A DNA stretch of 59,717 bases from assembly GCA_003175985.1 (NCBI GenBank), contig PSRJ01000206.1, positions 1 through 59,717 on the forward strand. Direction: 5' to 3'. Positions 17,705-26,312 of the stretch are shown piece by piece. The notes below the pieces were generated by a model. That model did not search any database. It was not told the origin of the DNA and saw only the letters and a program-made list of their open reading frames with translations. Both the position numbers and the translations under genes were made by a program. The stretch is from Terriglobia bacterium. GTDB lineage: Bacteria > Acidobacteriota > Terriglobia > Bryobacterales > Bryobacteraceae. Position 1 is the stretch's first letter. The number at the start of each line of letters is the position of its first letter.

Positions 17705-18164
17705 ACTTCCTGGCCTTGGAAGTCCGGCGGCTCCTCGAACGGGAGACCTGGCGCGATTTCGGCACTTTTCCGATGCGGGGGTCTCGGGCCATCACCAGCT
17801 CACAGGCGTGAAGGGCAGTCTCCTCGAAGTCCACTGCATCGGCCGGAAGCAATTGCCAGTGGGTTATCGGCCTGCCCAGCACCTGAATAGACCTCATATT
17901 CGGAAACTCGCTGCGCAGGCTTTCATGATGCGGTTCGGTAGTGGCCAGCCACACGCCGTTATCTGCCGCCGGTTCCCGCTTGTCGCGCAGGATGAAGACG
18001 ATCTTGTTTTTGACGTAGACCGCCAGACAGCCGAACATCGGCCGGGTCTCCGGCGAGAGCGGAGCGAGGGCCTCCAAGACGAACTCATGGGGGATTGGCT
18101 TACGCGGTTTCGGAACAAACACCGCGTCCTCAAGCGGGACTCGTTTGCCACGACCCTTGGTCAC
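17697..18164 (-). CDS. TfoX/Sxy N-terminal-like protein
   Basis: 155 residues starting at a GTG. The core SPETRPMFGCLAVYVKNKIV and the following VFILRDK...GVWLATTEPHHES resemble the TfoX N-terminal fold, a small domain of uncertain activity. The C-terminus is a highly basic tail (RQVSRSRSRRTSKARKST) that could bind nucleic acid. A 27-codon open frame ends 7 nt upstream on the same strand and may be translated ahead of it. The role is not known; competence control is not implied for these shorter relatives. Confidence 0.65.
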   Translation of the reverse strand: MTKGRGKRVPLEDAVFVPKPRKPIPHEFVLEALAPLSPETRPMFGCLAVYVKNKIVFILRDKREPAADNGVWLATTEPHHESLRSEFPNMRSIQVLGRPITHWQLLPADAVDFEETALHACELVMARDPRIGKVPKSRQVSRSRSRRTSKARKST

Positions 18165-18171
18165 CGGGCGC

Positions 18172-18255
18172 CTACTTTTTCCTCTTGTAGATGTGCGGAA
18201 TCTCGACCAATGTGGCCGCCAGTTCCCGCGCGGAATCGAGATTCTTGTCGGTCAT
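18172..18255 (-). CDS. Possible 27-residue small protein upstream of the TfoX-like gene
   Basis: ATG at 18255 to TAG at 18172, encoding MTDKNLDSARELAATLVEIP and a basic end (HIYKRKK). Its codons are G/C-ending like real genes here. An AGGGG ribosome site lies about 10 nt upstream, and a TACACT -10-like box (18278-18283, minus strand) would place a transcript start just before it. It ends 7 nt before the GTG of the TfoX-like gene, so it may be a real small protein or a leader peptide coupling translation. No homologue is recalled. Confidence 0.4.
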   Translation of the reverse strand: MTDKNLDSARELAATLVEIPHIYKRKK

Positions 18256-18315
18256 CAGTTCAGAGCCCCTGAACAATAGTGTAGTGCGTCAAAGAGAATC
18301 CCAATTGTCTTGCCT

Positions 18316-21300
18316 CTAGTGGGGACGGGCAATGCTGCCCGCGGGTGCGGCGTTTTCCTTCGTCCACCAGCGGACAAAACGGGCGCCGGCATCGTCGAGA
18401 TAGGTATAGACCACAGGCACCACAATGAGCGTTAACACCGTGGAGGTGATCAGGCCGCCGATGACGGCGCGGGCCATGGGGGCACGAAATTCGGCGCCGG
18501 CGCCGATCTCAAACGCTAGCGGCAGCATGCCAAAGATCATGGCGAGGGTGGTCATCAGAATGGGACGGAGCCGCACGCGGGCCGCGCGAATGAGAGCGTC
18601 TCGCCGCGAGAGTCCCTCGCGGCGCTGCGTGTTGGCGAAGTCCACCACCAGAATCGCGTTTTTCGTTACCAGGCCCATCAGCAGAATGATGCCGATCATC
18701 GACATCATGTTCAGCGTGTCTCGAACAAGGTAGAGCATCCCCGCCACACCGAGCAGCGACAGCGGCAGCGACAGCATCAGGGCGAACGGCTGAAGGAAAC
18801 TGCGGAACTGGGAAGCCAGGATGGCATAGATCAGCACGATGCCGAGGACCAGCGACTGCATGGCGTAACCGAAGCTCTCCATCATGATTTCGGTATCGCC
18901 GGTGTAATCGATGTGATAGCCCGGCGGTACCGCCAGGCCGGCGGCACGGCGCTGTATGTCGCCGACGACTTCACCCAGAGAGCGGCCGGCCGTGCTGGCG
19001 CTGATGCGCACTTCGCGCATCAGGTCACGGCGGCGAATCTTCGAAGGCGCCGTTCCGGTTTCCAGGCGCGTCACCTGGCTGGCGGGGACCAGCGCCCGGC
19101 CGCCCTGTGCCGGCAGGTCCAGGCCCAGGAGATCGGCGGCGCGTGCCCGGCTCTGGCGCTCGACGCGCAAGCGCACATCGTAGCTGTCCCCGTCGCGGTC
19201 CTCGAATTGCGAGACAACTTCACCGGCTACGAGCCCGCGCACCGTGGAGGCTACCGTGGCCAAGTCGAGACCGAGATCGCCCGCAGCTTCGCGGTTCACC
19301 GCGATGCGCACTTCCGCCTGCGGCGCTTCTTCGCTGGTGTCGACATCTGCGGCGCCCGCGACCTGTTTCGCCGCCGCCATAATCTGCTCGCTCAAAGGCA
19401 CCAGGCGCTCGAAATCGGAGCCCCGCAAACTAATCTGGATCGGCTTCACATCGCCGCCCACATTTCCGGCCTCTTCAATGGACGCGCGCACCGCGCGGAA
19501 ACGAGCAATCGCCTGGCGCACCTCGGCGGTCAGGAGCTTGTAGTGCTTCCGCGTTTTTCGCGGGGTCAGACGAATGAAGATGGTCCCTTCATTAATAGGC
19601 TTGCCGGCCGTGCCGCCGATGGTGGTGTAGGTATAGGCGACTGCGGGATTCCGCCGGATCTCGCTTTCCATCTCACGCGCGATTTCCGCCGAGCGTTCCA
19701 GGCTGATGCCGGGAGCCGCTTTGTACGCCACTTGAAACTGCCCGGGATCGGCACTGGGCATGAACTCCGAGCCCAGCTTACCGAAGATCAGGAAACTCGA
19801 GGCCACGGCAGCCACCGCGAGAACCATCACCGCCCAGCGATGCGAGAGCGACCAGCCGAGTGTAGTGGCCAACACCTGCTGCAGCCGGTCGACCTGGCGG
19901 TTGAGCCGGTTTAATAGGCGCCCGAACCAGGCTCGCGGCACGAGGGGATCGGCGGCCGGATCGTACCAGCGCGAAGAGAGCATCGGATCGAGCGTGAAGC
20001 TCACATAGAGCGATACCAGCACGGCGAACCCTACCGTGATCCCGAACTGAAAGAAGAATCGGCCGATGATTCCGCGCATGAATGCCACCGGCACGAAGAC
20101 CGCGATGATCGTAAAGGTGGTAGCCATCACGGCCAGTCCGATTTCGGCCGTGGCCTCGCGCGCCGCGCTGAAATGGTCCGCGCCCGCCTGCATGTGCCGC
20201 ACGATATTCTCACGCACTACGATGGCATCGTCGATCAGCAGCCCGATGGCCAGCGAAAGGCCCATCAGCGTGAGAATGTTGAGCGTGAAACCCAGGGCTT
20301 TCATCACGATGAAGGTGCTGATTACCGAAACCGGCAGAGCCAGCCCTGTAATCAGGGTGCTGCGCCAACTGTTCAGGAATAGAAAGACGATCAGCACCGT
20401 AAGCAGTCCGCCCAAAAGCAGCGTTACCTGGACATCTTCCACGGATTCGCGGATGAATGTGGAGTTGTCCACGACTTTTCGCAGGCGGATGTGCGGCGGC
20501 AGTTCGGAATTGATCGAGCGGATCGCCTGCTCCAGGGCGTCGGCGACTTCGACCGTGTTGGCTCCCGATTGTTTCACCACATCGAGGGAAAGGCCGGAGC
20601 GCCCGTTGATCAGAGACGCGCTGCGCCGCTCTTCGACGCCGTCCACTATGCGCGCAATGGCCGGCAGATAAATGGGACTGCTATTACGGAAAGCCACCAC
20701 CAGGCGATCGAATGCATCGAGGGATCGGAACTTGCCCGCCACACGAACCAGCGGCTGGCGCTGCCCCTGTTCCAGTTTGCCGGCGGGCACGTCCATGTTC
20801 TCCCGCTGCAGGGCCGCGGACACCTGGCCGTAAGTGAGTCCGTACGCCTTGACCTTGTTGGGATCGAGTAAGATCTGGATTTCCCGCCGCGCCAGCCCCA
20901 CCAGCGTCACCTGGCCGACGCCGGAAACGGTTTCAATTCGCTTCTTGATTACTTTTTCCGCCACCGAGGAGAGGGTTTTGATATCCGCGGTGGCACTCTC
21001 GACTGCGATCGAGACGATGGGAAGGGCCGCGAAATCGATCCGCTGGATGACGGGTTCTTTCATCTCCTTCGGGAAATCCGCGCGGATGGCGTTGATTTTG
21101 GCCTGCGCATCCTGTTGCGCGTTGGCGATCCTGACTCCGAGATGTAACTCAACGGCCACCATGGAACGGCTCTCGGTGGTCGCCGATTCGATATGGCGGA
21201 CGCCGGAGATCGTATTGAGAGCCTCTTCGATTCGTTTCGTAACCTCCCGTTCGACGGTTTCCGGCGAGGCGCCGGGATATTGCGTTTCCACGGTGAGGAC

Positions 21301-21429
21301 GGGGATCTCGACATCGGGGAACTGGTCGATCGAGAGCTGCCGGTAAGAAAACAATCCGAGCGTGACCAGCGACACGGCCAGCATGGTAGCCAGCACGGGC
21401 TGCTTGATGGAGAGATCGCTCAGGAACAC
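18316..21429 (-). CDS. RND efflux transporter permease (AcrB/HAE1 type)
   Basis: Inner-membrane proton-driven pump of 1037 residues, the usual length for HAE1-family permeases. The N-terminal anchor helix and porter start (FLSDLSIKQPVLATMLAVSL, YPGASPETVEREVTK) are intact. The paired aspartates of the proton relay lie in GLLIDDAIVVRENIVRHM in helix 4, and the helix 10-12 block includes SMIGIILLMGLVTKNAILVVDF. It is the last gene of a three-gene operon: outer-membrane factor, adaptor (3-nt gap), pump. The complex would export toxic compounds or secondary metabolites across both membranes. No adjacent repressor gene is seen. Confidence 0.95.
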   Translation of the reverse strand: MFLSDLSIKQPVLATMLAVSLVTLGLFSYRQLSIDQFPDVEIPVLTVETQYPGASPETVEREVTKRIEEALNTISGVRHIESATTESRSMVAVELHLGVRIANAQQDAQAKINAIRADFPKEMKEPVIQRIDFAALPIVSIAVESATADIKTLSSVAEKVIKKRIETVSGVGQVTLVGLARREIQILLDPNKVKAYGLTYGQVSAALQRENMDVPAGKLEQGQRQPLVRVAGKFRSLDAFDRLVVAFRNSSPIYLPAIARIVDGVEERRSASLINGRSGLSLDVVKQSGANTVEVADALEQAIRSINSELPPHIRLRKVVDNSTFIRESVEDVQVTLLLGGLLTVLIVFLFLNSWRSTLITGLALPVSVISTFIVMKALGFTLNILTLMGLSLAIGLLIDDAIVVRENIVRHMQAGADHFSAAREATAEIGLAVMATTFTIIAVFVPVAFMRGIIGRFFFQFGITVGFAVLVSLYVSFTLDPMLSSRWYDPAADPLVPRAWFGRLLNRLNRQVDRLQQVLATTLGWSLSHRWAVMVLAVAAVASSFLIFGKLGSEFMPSADPGQFQVAYKAAPGISLERSAEIAREMESEIRRNPAVAYTYTTIGGTAGKPINEGTIFIRLTPRKTRKHYKLLTAEVRQAIARFRAVRASIEEAGNVGGDVKPIQISLRGSDFERLVPLSEQIMAAAKQVAGAADVDTSEEAPQAEVRIAVNREAAGDLGLDLATVASTVRGLVAGEVVSQFEDRDGDSYDVRLRVERQSRARAADLLGLDLPAQGGRALVPASQVTRLETGTAPSKIRRRDLMREVRISASTAGRSLGEVVGDIQRRAAGLAVPPGYHIDYTGDTEIMMESFGYAMQSLVLGIVLIYAILASQFRSFLQPFALMLSLPLSLLGVAGMLYLVRDTLNMMSMIGIILLMGLVTKNAILVVDFANTQRREGLSRRDALIRAARVRLRPILMTTLAMIFGMLPLAFEIGAGAEFRAPMARAVIGGLITSTVLTLIVVPVVYTYLDDAGARFVRWWTKENAAPAGSIARPH

Positions 21430-21432
21430 TCG

Positions 21433-22560
21433 TTATCTCCGCGCCTGGATCCGAACCCCTTCCGCGATGGCGATGCTCTGTTCGGCGATCAACTGCTCAC
21501 CCGGCCGCAGGCCTTCGACGATTTCCAGGCTGGACTCGCGCTCGTGGCCGATGCGCACATCGCGGCGGCAGGCCGCGCCGTTCTCCACCACGAAGACATA
21601 GGACGATTTTGCGGAACGGTCGTCGCGATAGACGGCAGCCGCCGGGACCACCACAGCGTTCGTGTTGACGCCGGTGAGAATCTCTCCTTCCGCAAACATG
21701 CCGGACTTGAGCCTTCCGCCGGAATTCACCACTTGAATCCGCACCTTCGCGGAGCGGGTCAGCTCGTCAACCGAGGGATTCATCTCAATGACGCGCCCCT
21801 CAAACACGACACCGGGGTAACTGTTCACCTGGAAAGTGGCCCGCTGCCCGGAACGGACCGGGCCGAAATCCGCAGCGGCCATGGGACTTTCCAACTCCAG
21901 CCGGCCGTTGTCCACGAGGGTGAACAGCGCGGTGGGGGCTTCCACGTAAGAACCCTTGTTCAAGAACTTGCGCTGGATCTCACCCGCCACCGGCGCGTAG
22001 ATAATGGTGTCGCGCACCCGTTTGCGTGCCACTTCGAGCGCGGCGCGGGCTTGCTCAAGCTGCGCGTTGGCCAATACCACCTGCGCCGCCGCATCCCGTC
22101 CGGCGAGTTGTGCGGCCTTCAGATCCTTATCGGTAATGCCTCCGAACCGGAGCAGATTTTGCGCCCGCTCCAGTTCCGTGCCGCTGTGCGCTTCGAGCAG
22201 GCGCGTGCGCTCCAACCCCGCTTCCGCGAGGTGGACCGCCGTCTCCGCCTGTCGGAGTGCAAGCTGCGAATTCTCGTCATCTACCCAGACCACCGGCTCA
22301 CCGGCCGCTACGCGATCGCCCTCCTGCTTGTCGAAACGCGAGACATGGCCGATGACCTCCGCCTTGACGTCGACGCGCACATTGGAGACTAACGTCCCGG
22401 TAACGGGAATGGTAAGGCGCAGAGGTTCCGAAGCCACGGTTATGACGGCAGCGGAAACGGGCGGCGGATCCGGGGTACTCGCCGTTGTGGCTTCTTGCTT
22501 GCGGCAGGCGATGAGCAGGAGCGCGGCGGCCGGCACGGCAAGGAAACGCAAGTGGCGCAT
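21433..22560 (-). CDS. RND periplasmic adaptor (membrane fusion) lipoprotein
   Basis: 375 residues from the ATG at 22560. A lipoprotein signal (FLAVPAAALLLIAC) gives a lipidated Cys near residue 20. Then come the beta-barrel and barrel-sandwich/lipoyl halves (GHVSRFDKQEGDRVAAGEPV, TIIYAPVAGEIQRKFLNKG) around an alpha-hairpin. The open frame continues upstream over the preceding gene, but the lipobox and the 2-nt gap to the TolC stop fix this start. It bridges the pump and the TolC-like channel. C-terminal MPLs of this type end in the membrane-proximal domain, here IVEGLRPGEQLIAEQSIAI. Confidence 0.92.
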   Translation of the reverse strand: MRHLRFLAVPAAALLLIACRKQEATTASTPDPPPVSAAVITVASEPLRLTIPVTGTLVSNVRVDVKAEVIGHVSRFDKQEGDRVAAGEPVVWVDDENSQLALRQAETAVHLAEAGLERTRLLEAHSGTELERAQNLLRFGGITDKDLKAAQLAGRDAAAQVVLANAQLEQARAALEVARKRVRDTIIYAPVAGEIQRKFLNKGSYVEAPTALFTLVDNGRLELESPMAAADFGPVRSGQRATFQVNSYPGVVFEGRVIEMNPSVDELTRSAKVRIQVVNSGGRLKSGMFAEGEILTGVNTNAVVVPAAAVYRDDRSAKSSYVFVVENGAACRRDVRIGHERESSLEIVEGLRPGEQLIAEQSIAIAEGVRIQARR

Positions 22561-22562
22561 GT

Positions 22563-23879
22563 TCACTCCCAAGGCGTCTGGCCCAAAGTCCAGCGCAGGT
22601 TGGCGCGGCCTACCGAATAATCGTAGAGGCCGCGAAGCAGGTTCCCGCGAGCTACCGACAACGCCGTCTGGGCATCGAGGATATCGAGCGTGGTGGCGGC
22701 GCCGTATTTGTAGTTGTCCTGCATCATCGTCAGAACCCTTTCCGCCTCGCCCACGGTAGCGCCGGCCGCCGCAACACTTTCCGCGGCGGCTTGCAACTCG
22801 TCGTAACTTTGCTGGATGGAAAGGCGAACCTGTTGTTCGAATTTTTCGCGCTCCAGGCGCGCGATGCGCTGGCTCGCCGTGGCCTGTGTCATCAGCCCGC
22901 CGCGTTTGAAACCGTCGAACAGCGGGAAGGTGAAATTCACACCTGCGGTCCATCGGATGAACTCCCGGTTCACCAGATTCACGGGCCGGCCCGCCATGAG
23001 CCCGTAGCTGCCGGAAAAGTCGACGCGCATGCGGTCTTCGGCGCGGGCCAACTGAAACTGCGTATCGGCGCTGCGCTCCGCGATGCGCAGACGTTCTATT
23101 TCGGGGCGATGCCGCAGTGCATCCTTCTCGAGGACCGCCAGATCCGGCTGTTCCCAGGACTGTTCGTGGAAATCACCGGTCAGGCGCGTGGAGAAATCGA
23201 GCGGGCGGCCCAGGTAGTAGTTGAGTTGGGCGCGGGCCTGCCGGATCGCGTTATCGGCGCGAACGAGATCGGGTGTGCCGTTCGCCACTGCCACTTCGGA
23301 ACGCAGCACATCCACCTCGGTAGCGACGCCATTGCGGTAACGGTTGCGCGCCATCTCCGCATGGCTCTTTTTCTGCTCCTGGGTTGCGGCGACGAGCGTA
23401 CGAGCCCGCTCCGCCCAGAGCAGCCCGTAAAAGGCCTTCACCGCGGCCAAGGCGACATCCTGCTGCGCGCGGTCGATCTCCGCCAGCGCGCCTTCGGCTT
23501 CGATAGCCGCAAGCCGCAAAGCTGTCCCCACTTTGCCTTGCGTGTACAACGGCTCTTTGATCGTGACCGCGTAATCCAGGAGGTTGACCGGCACCGGCAC
23601 CATCGCCTTGCGCAGTTCCTCGGGAAACCGGTCAAAGCCTGCGGCATTCAGGAGGCTGGGGTCGCGCCAGCGCGTGGCGTTCGATTCCAGCTTGATACTG
23701 GGCAGAGCCTGGGAACGCACTTCGCGAATCTTCCCTTTCAACGCGTCGGCGGCGGCTCGCGCTTTGCTGACATCCTGGTGGCGCGCAATGGCCAGCTTAA
23801 CGGCGTCTTCTAGGGTGAGAGGATCCTCCTGGGCGCCCAGAGTGCCGGCTACCGTCAAAATCGCTATAAGGACTCTCAT
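22563..23879 (-). CDS. TolC-like outer-membrane efflux protein
   Basis: 438 residues with a signal peptide (MRVLIAILTVAGTLGAQ) and two outer-membrane efflux repeats rich in long helices (DPLTLEDAVKLAIARHQDVS; later LVDFSTRLTGDF, QRIARLEREKFEQQVRLSIQ). It forms the trimeric exit duct of the RND system and is first in the operon, so the promoter lies in 23880-23910. A minus-strand TACAAT sits 13 nt before the ATG. The gene is divergent from a cupin protein. Confidence 0.92.
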   Translation of the reverse strand: MRVLIAILTVAGTLGAQEDPLTLEDAVKLAIARHQDVSKARAAADALKGKIREVRSQALPSIKLESNATRWRDPSLLNAAGFDRFPEELRKAMVPVPVNLLDYAVTIKEPLYTQGKVGTALRLAAIEAEGALAEIDRAQQDVALAAVKAFYGLLWAERARTLVAATQEQKKSHAEMARNRYRNGVATEVDVLRSEVAVANGTPDLVRADNAIRQARAQLNYYLGRPLDFSTRLTGDFHEQSWEQPDLAVLEKDALRHRPEIERLRIAERSADTQFQLARAEDRMRVDFSGSYGLMAGRPVNLVNREFIRWTAGVNFTFPLFDGFKRGGLMTQATASQRIARLEREKFEQQVRLSIQQSYDELQAAAESVAAAGATVGEAERVLTMMQDNYKYGAATTLDILDAQTALSVARGNLLRGLYDYSVGRANLRWTLGQTPWE

Positions 23880-23946
23880 ATCCTAAATATGCATTGTACC
23901 GGCTCGCGCGGTGCAAAGGAAGACAACCTTGTTAGCATTACGGAAG

Positions 23947-24405
23947 ATGGATTGGAAAACACACGGAATTCGCATCGTCCGCGCCGGCGAGCTCGACACC
24001 AACACGCCGCAAACGCCCGGCATGACACGCGCGGCGGCCATCACACATGCAACCGCGGGAGCCTCCAAGCTGTGGGCCGGCACTGTGGTGGTGCAGCCCG
24101 ATGCCAAAACCGGCGCGCATCATCACGGCGAACTGGAAACGGTGCTGTACATCGTCAAAGGCCGGGCGCGATTTCGCTGGGGCGAAAAGCTCGAATTCGT
24201 GGATGAGGCCGGCCCCGGCGATTTCATCTACGTGCCGCCCTACGTTCCCCACCAGGAGATCAATGCCCGCGGCGATGAGCCCGTGGAAGCCGTAGTGGTG
24301 CGCAGCGGGCAGGAGCCGGTGGTCGTGAACCTGGATATCGAAAGCCCCGAGCCGCAGTCGACTGCGGCCGAAGTGTTTCATCCGCCGCGGGGACCGTCCC
24401 AGTGA
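23947..24405 (+). CDS. Cupin-domain protein
   Basis: 152 residues from the ATG at 23947. A single conserved barrel carries both cupin motifs: GAHHHGELETVLYIVKGRARFRWG with metal-binding His and Glu, and PGDFIYVPPYVPHQEIN with the last His. A GTG at 23911 would add 12 residues, but a TAGCAT -10-like box (23933-23938) lies between the two and ends exactly 8 nt before the ATG, which favours the shorter start on a leaderless transcript. Small cupins of this kind are isomerases, dioxygenases or sugar-binding proteins; the activity is unknown. It is divergent from the efflux operon. Confidence 0.85.
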   Translation: MDWKTHGIRIVRAGELDTNTPQTPGMTRAAAITHATAGASKLWAGTVVVQPDAKTGAHHHGELETVLYIVKGRARFRWGEKLEFVDEAGPGDFIYVPPYVPHQEINARGDEPVEAVVVRSGQEPVVVNLDIESPEPQSTAAEVFHPPRGPSQ

Positions 24406-24507
24406 ATGGATGCAAGGTCAAAGCCGATGCCTGCCTCGCTTCTGAATCGGTTCCTACCGGTTATGCGCGCCGCGTGAAGTACAAGCTGGCGCCGGTGATC
24501 TGGTAAG

Positions 24508-24858
24508 TCAAGAGCCAAATTCGAACAGCCTTTTGTGCAGGCTGATTGCGGGCGCCTTCAAATTGAAAGACACTATTTTGCGGTTCAGGGCGGCCACGCG
24601 GCTCTGGAAGTCACTCTTCGAGACTTCACCCCGAGCGCGCAGGCGACGGGACTCGGCTTCGATCTCCTTGGCTTCCTCGATCCACGACGGTGCAAATCCG
24701 TTGTTCTTCAACAAGCGATGAGCCATGCGGTCGGAGGGATCCTCAAATGGATTCTCGCTGAGATCGAGGGGCTTGCCTGCACCCTCGAGGTGATCGAAAG
24801 CGCCTTCCTCGATTCCCTCTCGAATCTTTCGCTCGGCAATAAAGCGCCACTCGTCCAT
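24508..24858 (-). CDS. DUF1992 (DnaJ-homologue subfamily C member 28-like) protein
   Basis: 116 residues: MDEWRFIAERKIREGIEEGA, then FDHLEGAGKPLDLSENPFED and MAHRLLKNNGFAPSWIEE, the full DUF1992 signature. The family is linked by name to a DnaJ-related protein, although no J domain is present and no activity is established. A minus-strand TACACT (24865-24870) ends 6 nt before the ATG, suggesting leaderless expression. It is convergent with the cupin gene and sits behind a VOC gene on the same strand with a 47-nt gap. Confidence 0.85.
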   Translation of the reverse strand: MDEWRFIAERKIREGIEEGAFDHLEGAGKPLDLSENPFEDPSDRMAHRLLKNNGFAPSWIEEAKEIEAESRRLRARGEVSKSDFQSRVAALNRKIVSFNLKAPAISLHKRLFEFGS

Positions 24859-24905
24859 AATTTGAGTGTAGCGTGGCGGGGACCTCGTCCTGGCGCTCTG
24901 CGCTG

Positions 24906-25271
24906 TTAACCCGCGGAGTAGATCCCGAAGATGTTTCCCTCCGGGTCAATCCCGTCGTACGAGCCCCACGGGCGTTGCACGATCGTTACTCCCAGCGATT
25001 CCAGGCGCTGACGCTCCGAAGCAACATCATCCACCTCGAAGCTTAGCTTTACGGGGTTCTTTTCGCGTGGCCGAGGCGGAGACGATATCTCGATCTCATC
25101 CGCAATTTCAGAAGGAATGGCATGCAGCGCGAACCTGGCCGCCCCTGCCTCGAACTCCACCCAGTTTTCCATCCGTGTTTCTTCAATGGGCTTCAGACCC
25201 AGAGTGTTCCCGTAAAACGCGGCCATGCGATCAATATCTTTCACGTAAATCATTGCCCGGTTGAGGCGCAT
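24906..25271 (-). CDS. VOC (glyoxalase-like) family protein
   Basis: 121 residues forming one vicinal-oxygen-chelate domain: MRLNRAMIYVKDIDRMAAFY, TLGLKPIEETRMENWVEFEA, SFEVDDVASERQRLESLGVT and the closing GSYDGIDPEGNIFGIYS. It is cytoplasmic, without a signal peptide. It follows the DUF1801 gene by 9 nt and so is probably its operon partner. Substrate unknown. Confidence 0.85.
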   Translation of the reverse strand: MRLNRAMIYVKDIDRMAAFYGNTLGLKPIEETRMENWVEFEAGAARFALHAIPSEIADEIEISSPPRPREKNPVKLSFEVDDVASERQRLESLGVTIVQRPWGSYDGIDPEGNIFGIYSAG

Positions 25272-25280
25272 GGTCTTCCC

Positions 25281-25646
25281 TCAGGCGCAGGGCGCGGCTG
25301 GCGACTGCACAGTTCGGCTCAAGAGGCGCCGGACGACGCCGAAGTCGATCGACTCGGGCTTCTTGAAGCGGATACAGCTCTTGCCGATGCTTGCAGCGGT
25401 AAGAGTGCCGCGGAACTCGTCCACTACGTCCTGCTTCAGGATGTACAGGGCAATATATTGCTTCTGGCTGGCGAACGCCACTTCGACAACTTCGTCGCGT
25501 TTGTAGCAGGGCATGCCGTAGTCCATGCCCTCCTTATAGCCTTTAAGAACCGTGCGGCAGAGGCGTCGCAATTGTTCGATCGCGCGCCTGCGCTCAGCCG
25601 GAACTTCGGCGATGTAACTCGGGACGTCGGACGCCTGGCTGATCAT
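25281..25646 (-). CDS. DUF1801 (YdhG/iron-chaperone-like) protein
   Basis: 121 residues from the ATG at 25646. It reads DVPSYIAEVPAERRRAIEQL, TVLKGYKEGMDYGMPCYKRD and KQYIALYILKQDVVDEFRGT, the pattern of DUF1801 domain proteins related to bacterial frataxin-like YdhG. The open frame runs upstream through the divergent YciI gene, but the family starts here, and a minus-strand TATCAT (25657-25662) ends 10 nt before the ATG. It is followed by the VOC gene as a likely operon. Confidence 0.8.
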   Translation of the reverse strand: MISQASDVPSYIAEVPAERRRAIEQLRRLCRTVLKGYKEGMDYGMPCYKRDEVVEVAFASQKQYIALYILKQDVVDEFRGTLTAASIGKSCIRFKKPESIDFGVVRRLLSRTVQSPAAPCA

Positions 25647-25700
25647 AGTCGGGGCAATGATAACATGGCCGACTGCGGCGCTTGAGTATAATCGGTTCCT

Positions 25701-25997
25701 ATGAAGTACGCCGCCATCGCCAAGTACACGCCCGACGCATCCACGATCGCGAAAGCGCGGCCCGCGCACCGAGAGTATCTCATGGGTCTCCGGGAACAGG
25801 GGAGACTGGTGATCTCCGGCCCATTTGCAGATGACACAGGAGGCCTGCTGGTTTATGAGGCCGAAACCGCACTGCAAGTGGAGACGATGCTTCGCGAGGA
25901 TCCGTTCGCTACCGGGGGCGTATTCCTTTCCTGGGAGATCAAGCCCTGGAACGTCGTTTTTACGAATCCGGACCTGTTACCAAAATTGCCGAAATAA
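25701..25997 (+). CDS. YciI-family protein
   Basis: 98 residues forming one YCII-related ferredoxin-like fold: KYAAIAKYTPDASTIAK, the conserved His in RPAHREYLMGLREQGRL, SGPFADDTGG with the conserved Asp pair, and EDPFATGGVFLSWEIKPWNV. Family members are small dimeric proteins with possible lyase activity, unproven here. A perfect TATAAT (25687-25692) ends 8 nt before the ATG with no ribosome site, so the mRNA is probably leaderless. It is divergent from DUF1801. Confidence 0.88.
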   Translation: MKYAAIAKYTPDASTIAKARPAHREYLMGLREQGRLVISGPFADDTGGLLVYEAETALQVETMLREDPFATGGVFLSWEIKPWNVVFTNPDLLPKLPK

Positions 25998-26002
25998 TCG
26001 AC

Positions 26003-26031
26003 TTGACATTGAGGCCTCGCGGGGGCATAGT
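26003..26031 (+). promoter_or_regulatory. Strong sigma-70 promoter TTGACA-N17-CATAGT
   Basis: Perfect -35 TTGACA (26003-26008), 17-bp spacer, -10 CATAGT (26026-26031, 4 of 6). The predicted start, about 26038, falls at the base of the first hairpin of the downstream RNA. It is the best consensus -35 with ideal spacing that I found in the window. Confidence 0.6.
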
Positions 26032-26037
26032 GTGATT

Positions 26038-26311
26038 GGGAACTGAAATAGAGTTCCAGATCCCTTTATGGTAAAGGGAACCTCTGATAAAAAGGAGGAA
26101 GTGCATAGAACCAGTCCACAATGAGGGCAGCTACCCGCTTCGTCGGCTGGCTGCTCGCGAGTTTTGACGCGCCTGAGCGAAAGAGTTTTTTGGGCGCCGC
26201 GGCTCTGATACCGCTGGTCAATCCGGCTCGCGAGTTAGCAAATGACAGGAGGAGCGGGCGGCTGCCCTTTGTTTTGTGCACTGCTCCCGCCCCGCCGGAA
26301 AACTCCTCTCT
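26038..26311 (+). ncRNA. Candidate structured non-coding RNA or leader
   Basis: From the predicted transcript start come two consecutive hairpins: GGAACT (26039-26044) with AGTTCC (26052-26057), and TCCCTTTA (26061-26068) with TAAAGGGA (26072-26079), an exact 8-bp stem with a 3-nt loop. A purine-rich AAGGAGG (26092-26098) can pair with the upstream CCTC. Further pairing is possible at 26127-26152 (GCAGC/GCTGC). The 11-mer GCTCGCGAGTT occurs twice. An 86-codon frame (ATG 26121) has no recognisable domain and runs into the REP pair, and a 7-codon GTG frame before it is too close to AAGGAGG. It matches none of the 6S, RNase P, SRP or tmRNA cores I know. The identity and the 3' end are guesses. 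Confidence 0.35.
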
Positions 26312-26312
26312 A

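Noticed and set aside
24406..24504. Open plus-strand frame ending in YARRVKYKLAPVIW before a TAA, just after the cupin gene.
   Set aside because: No start codon with support and no recognisable family; it could be a gene remnant, but the evidence is only an open frame of about 34 codons.
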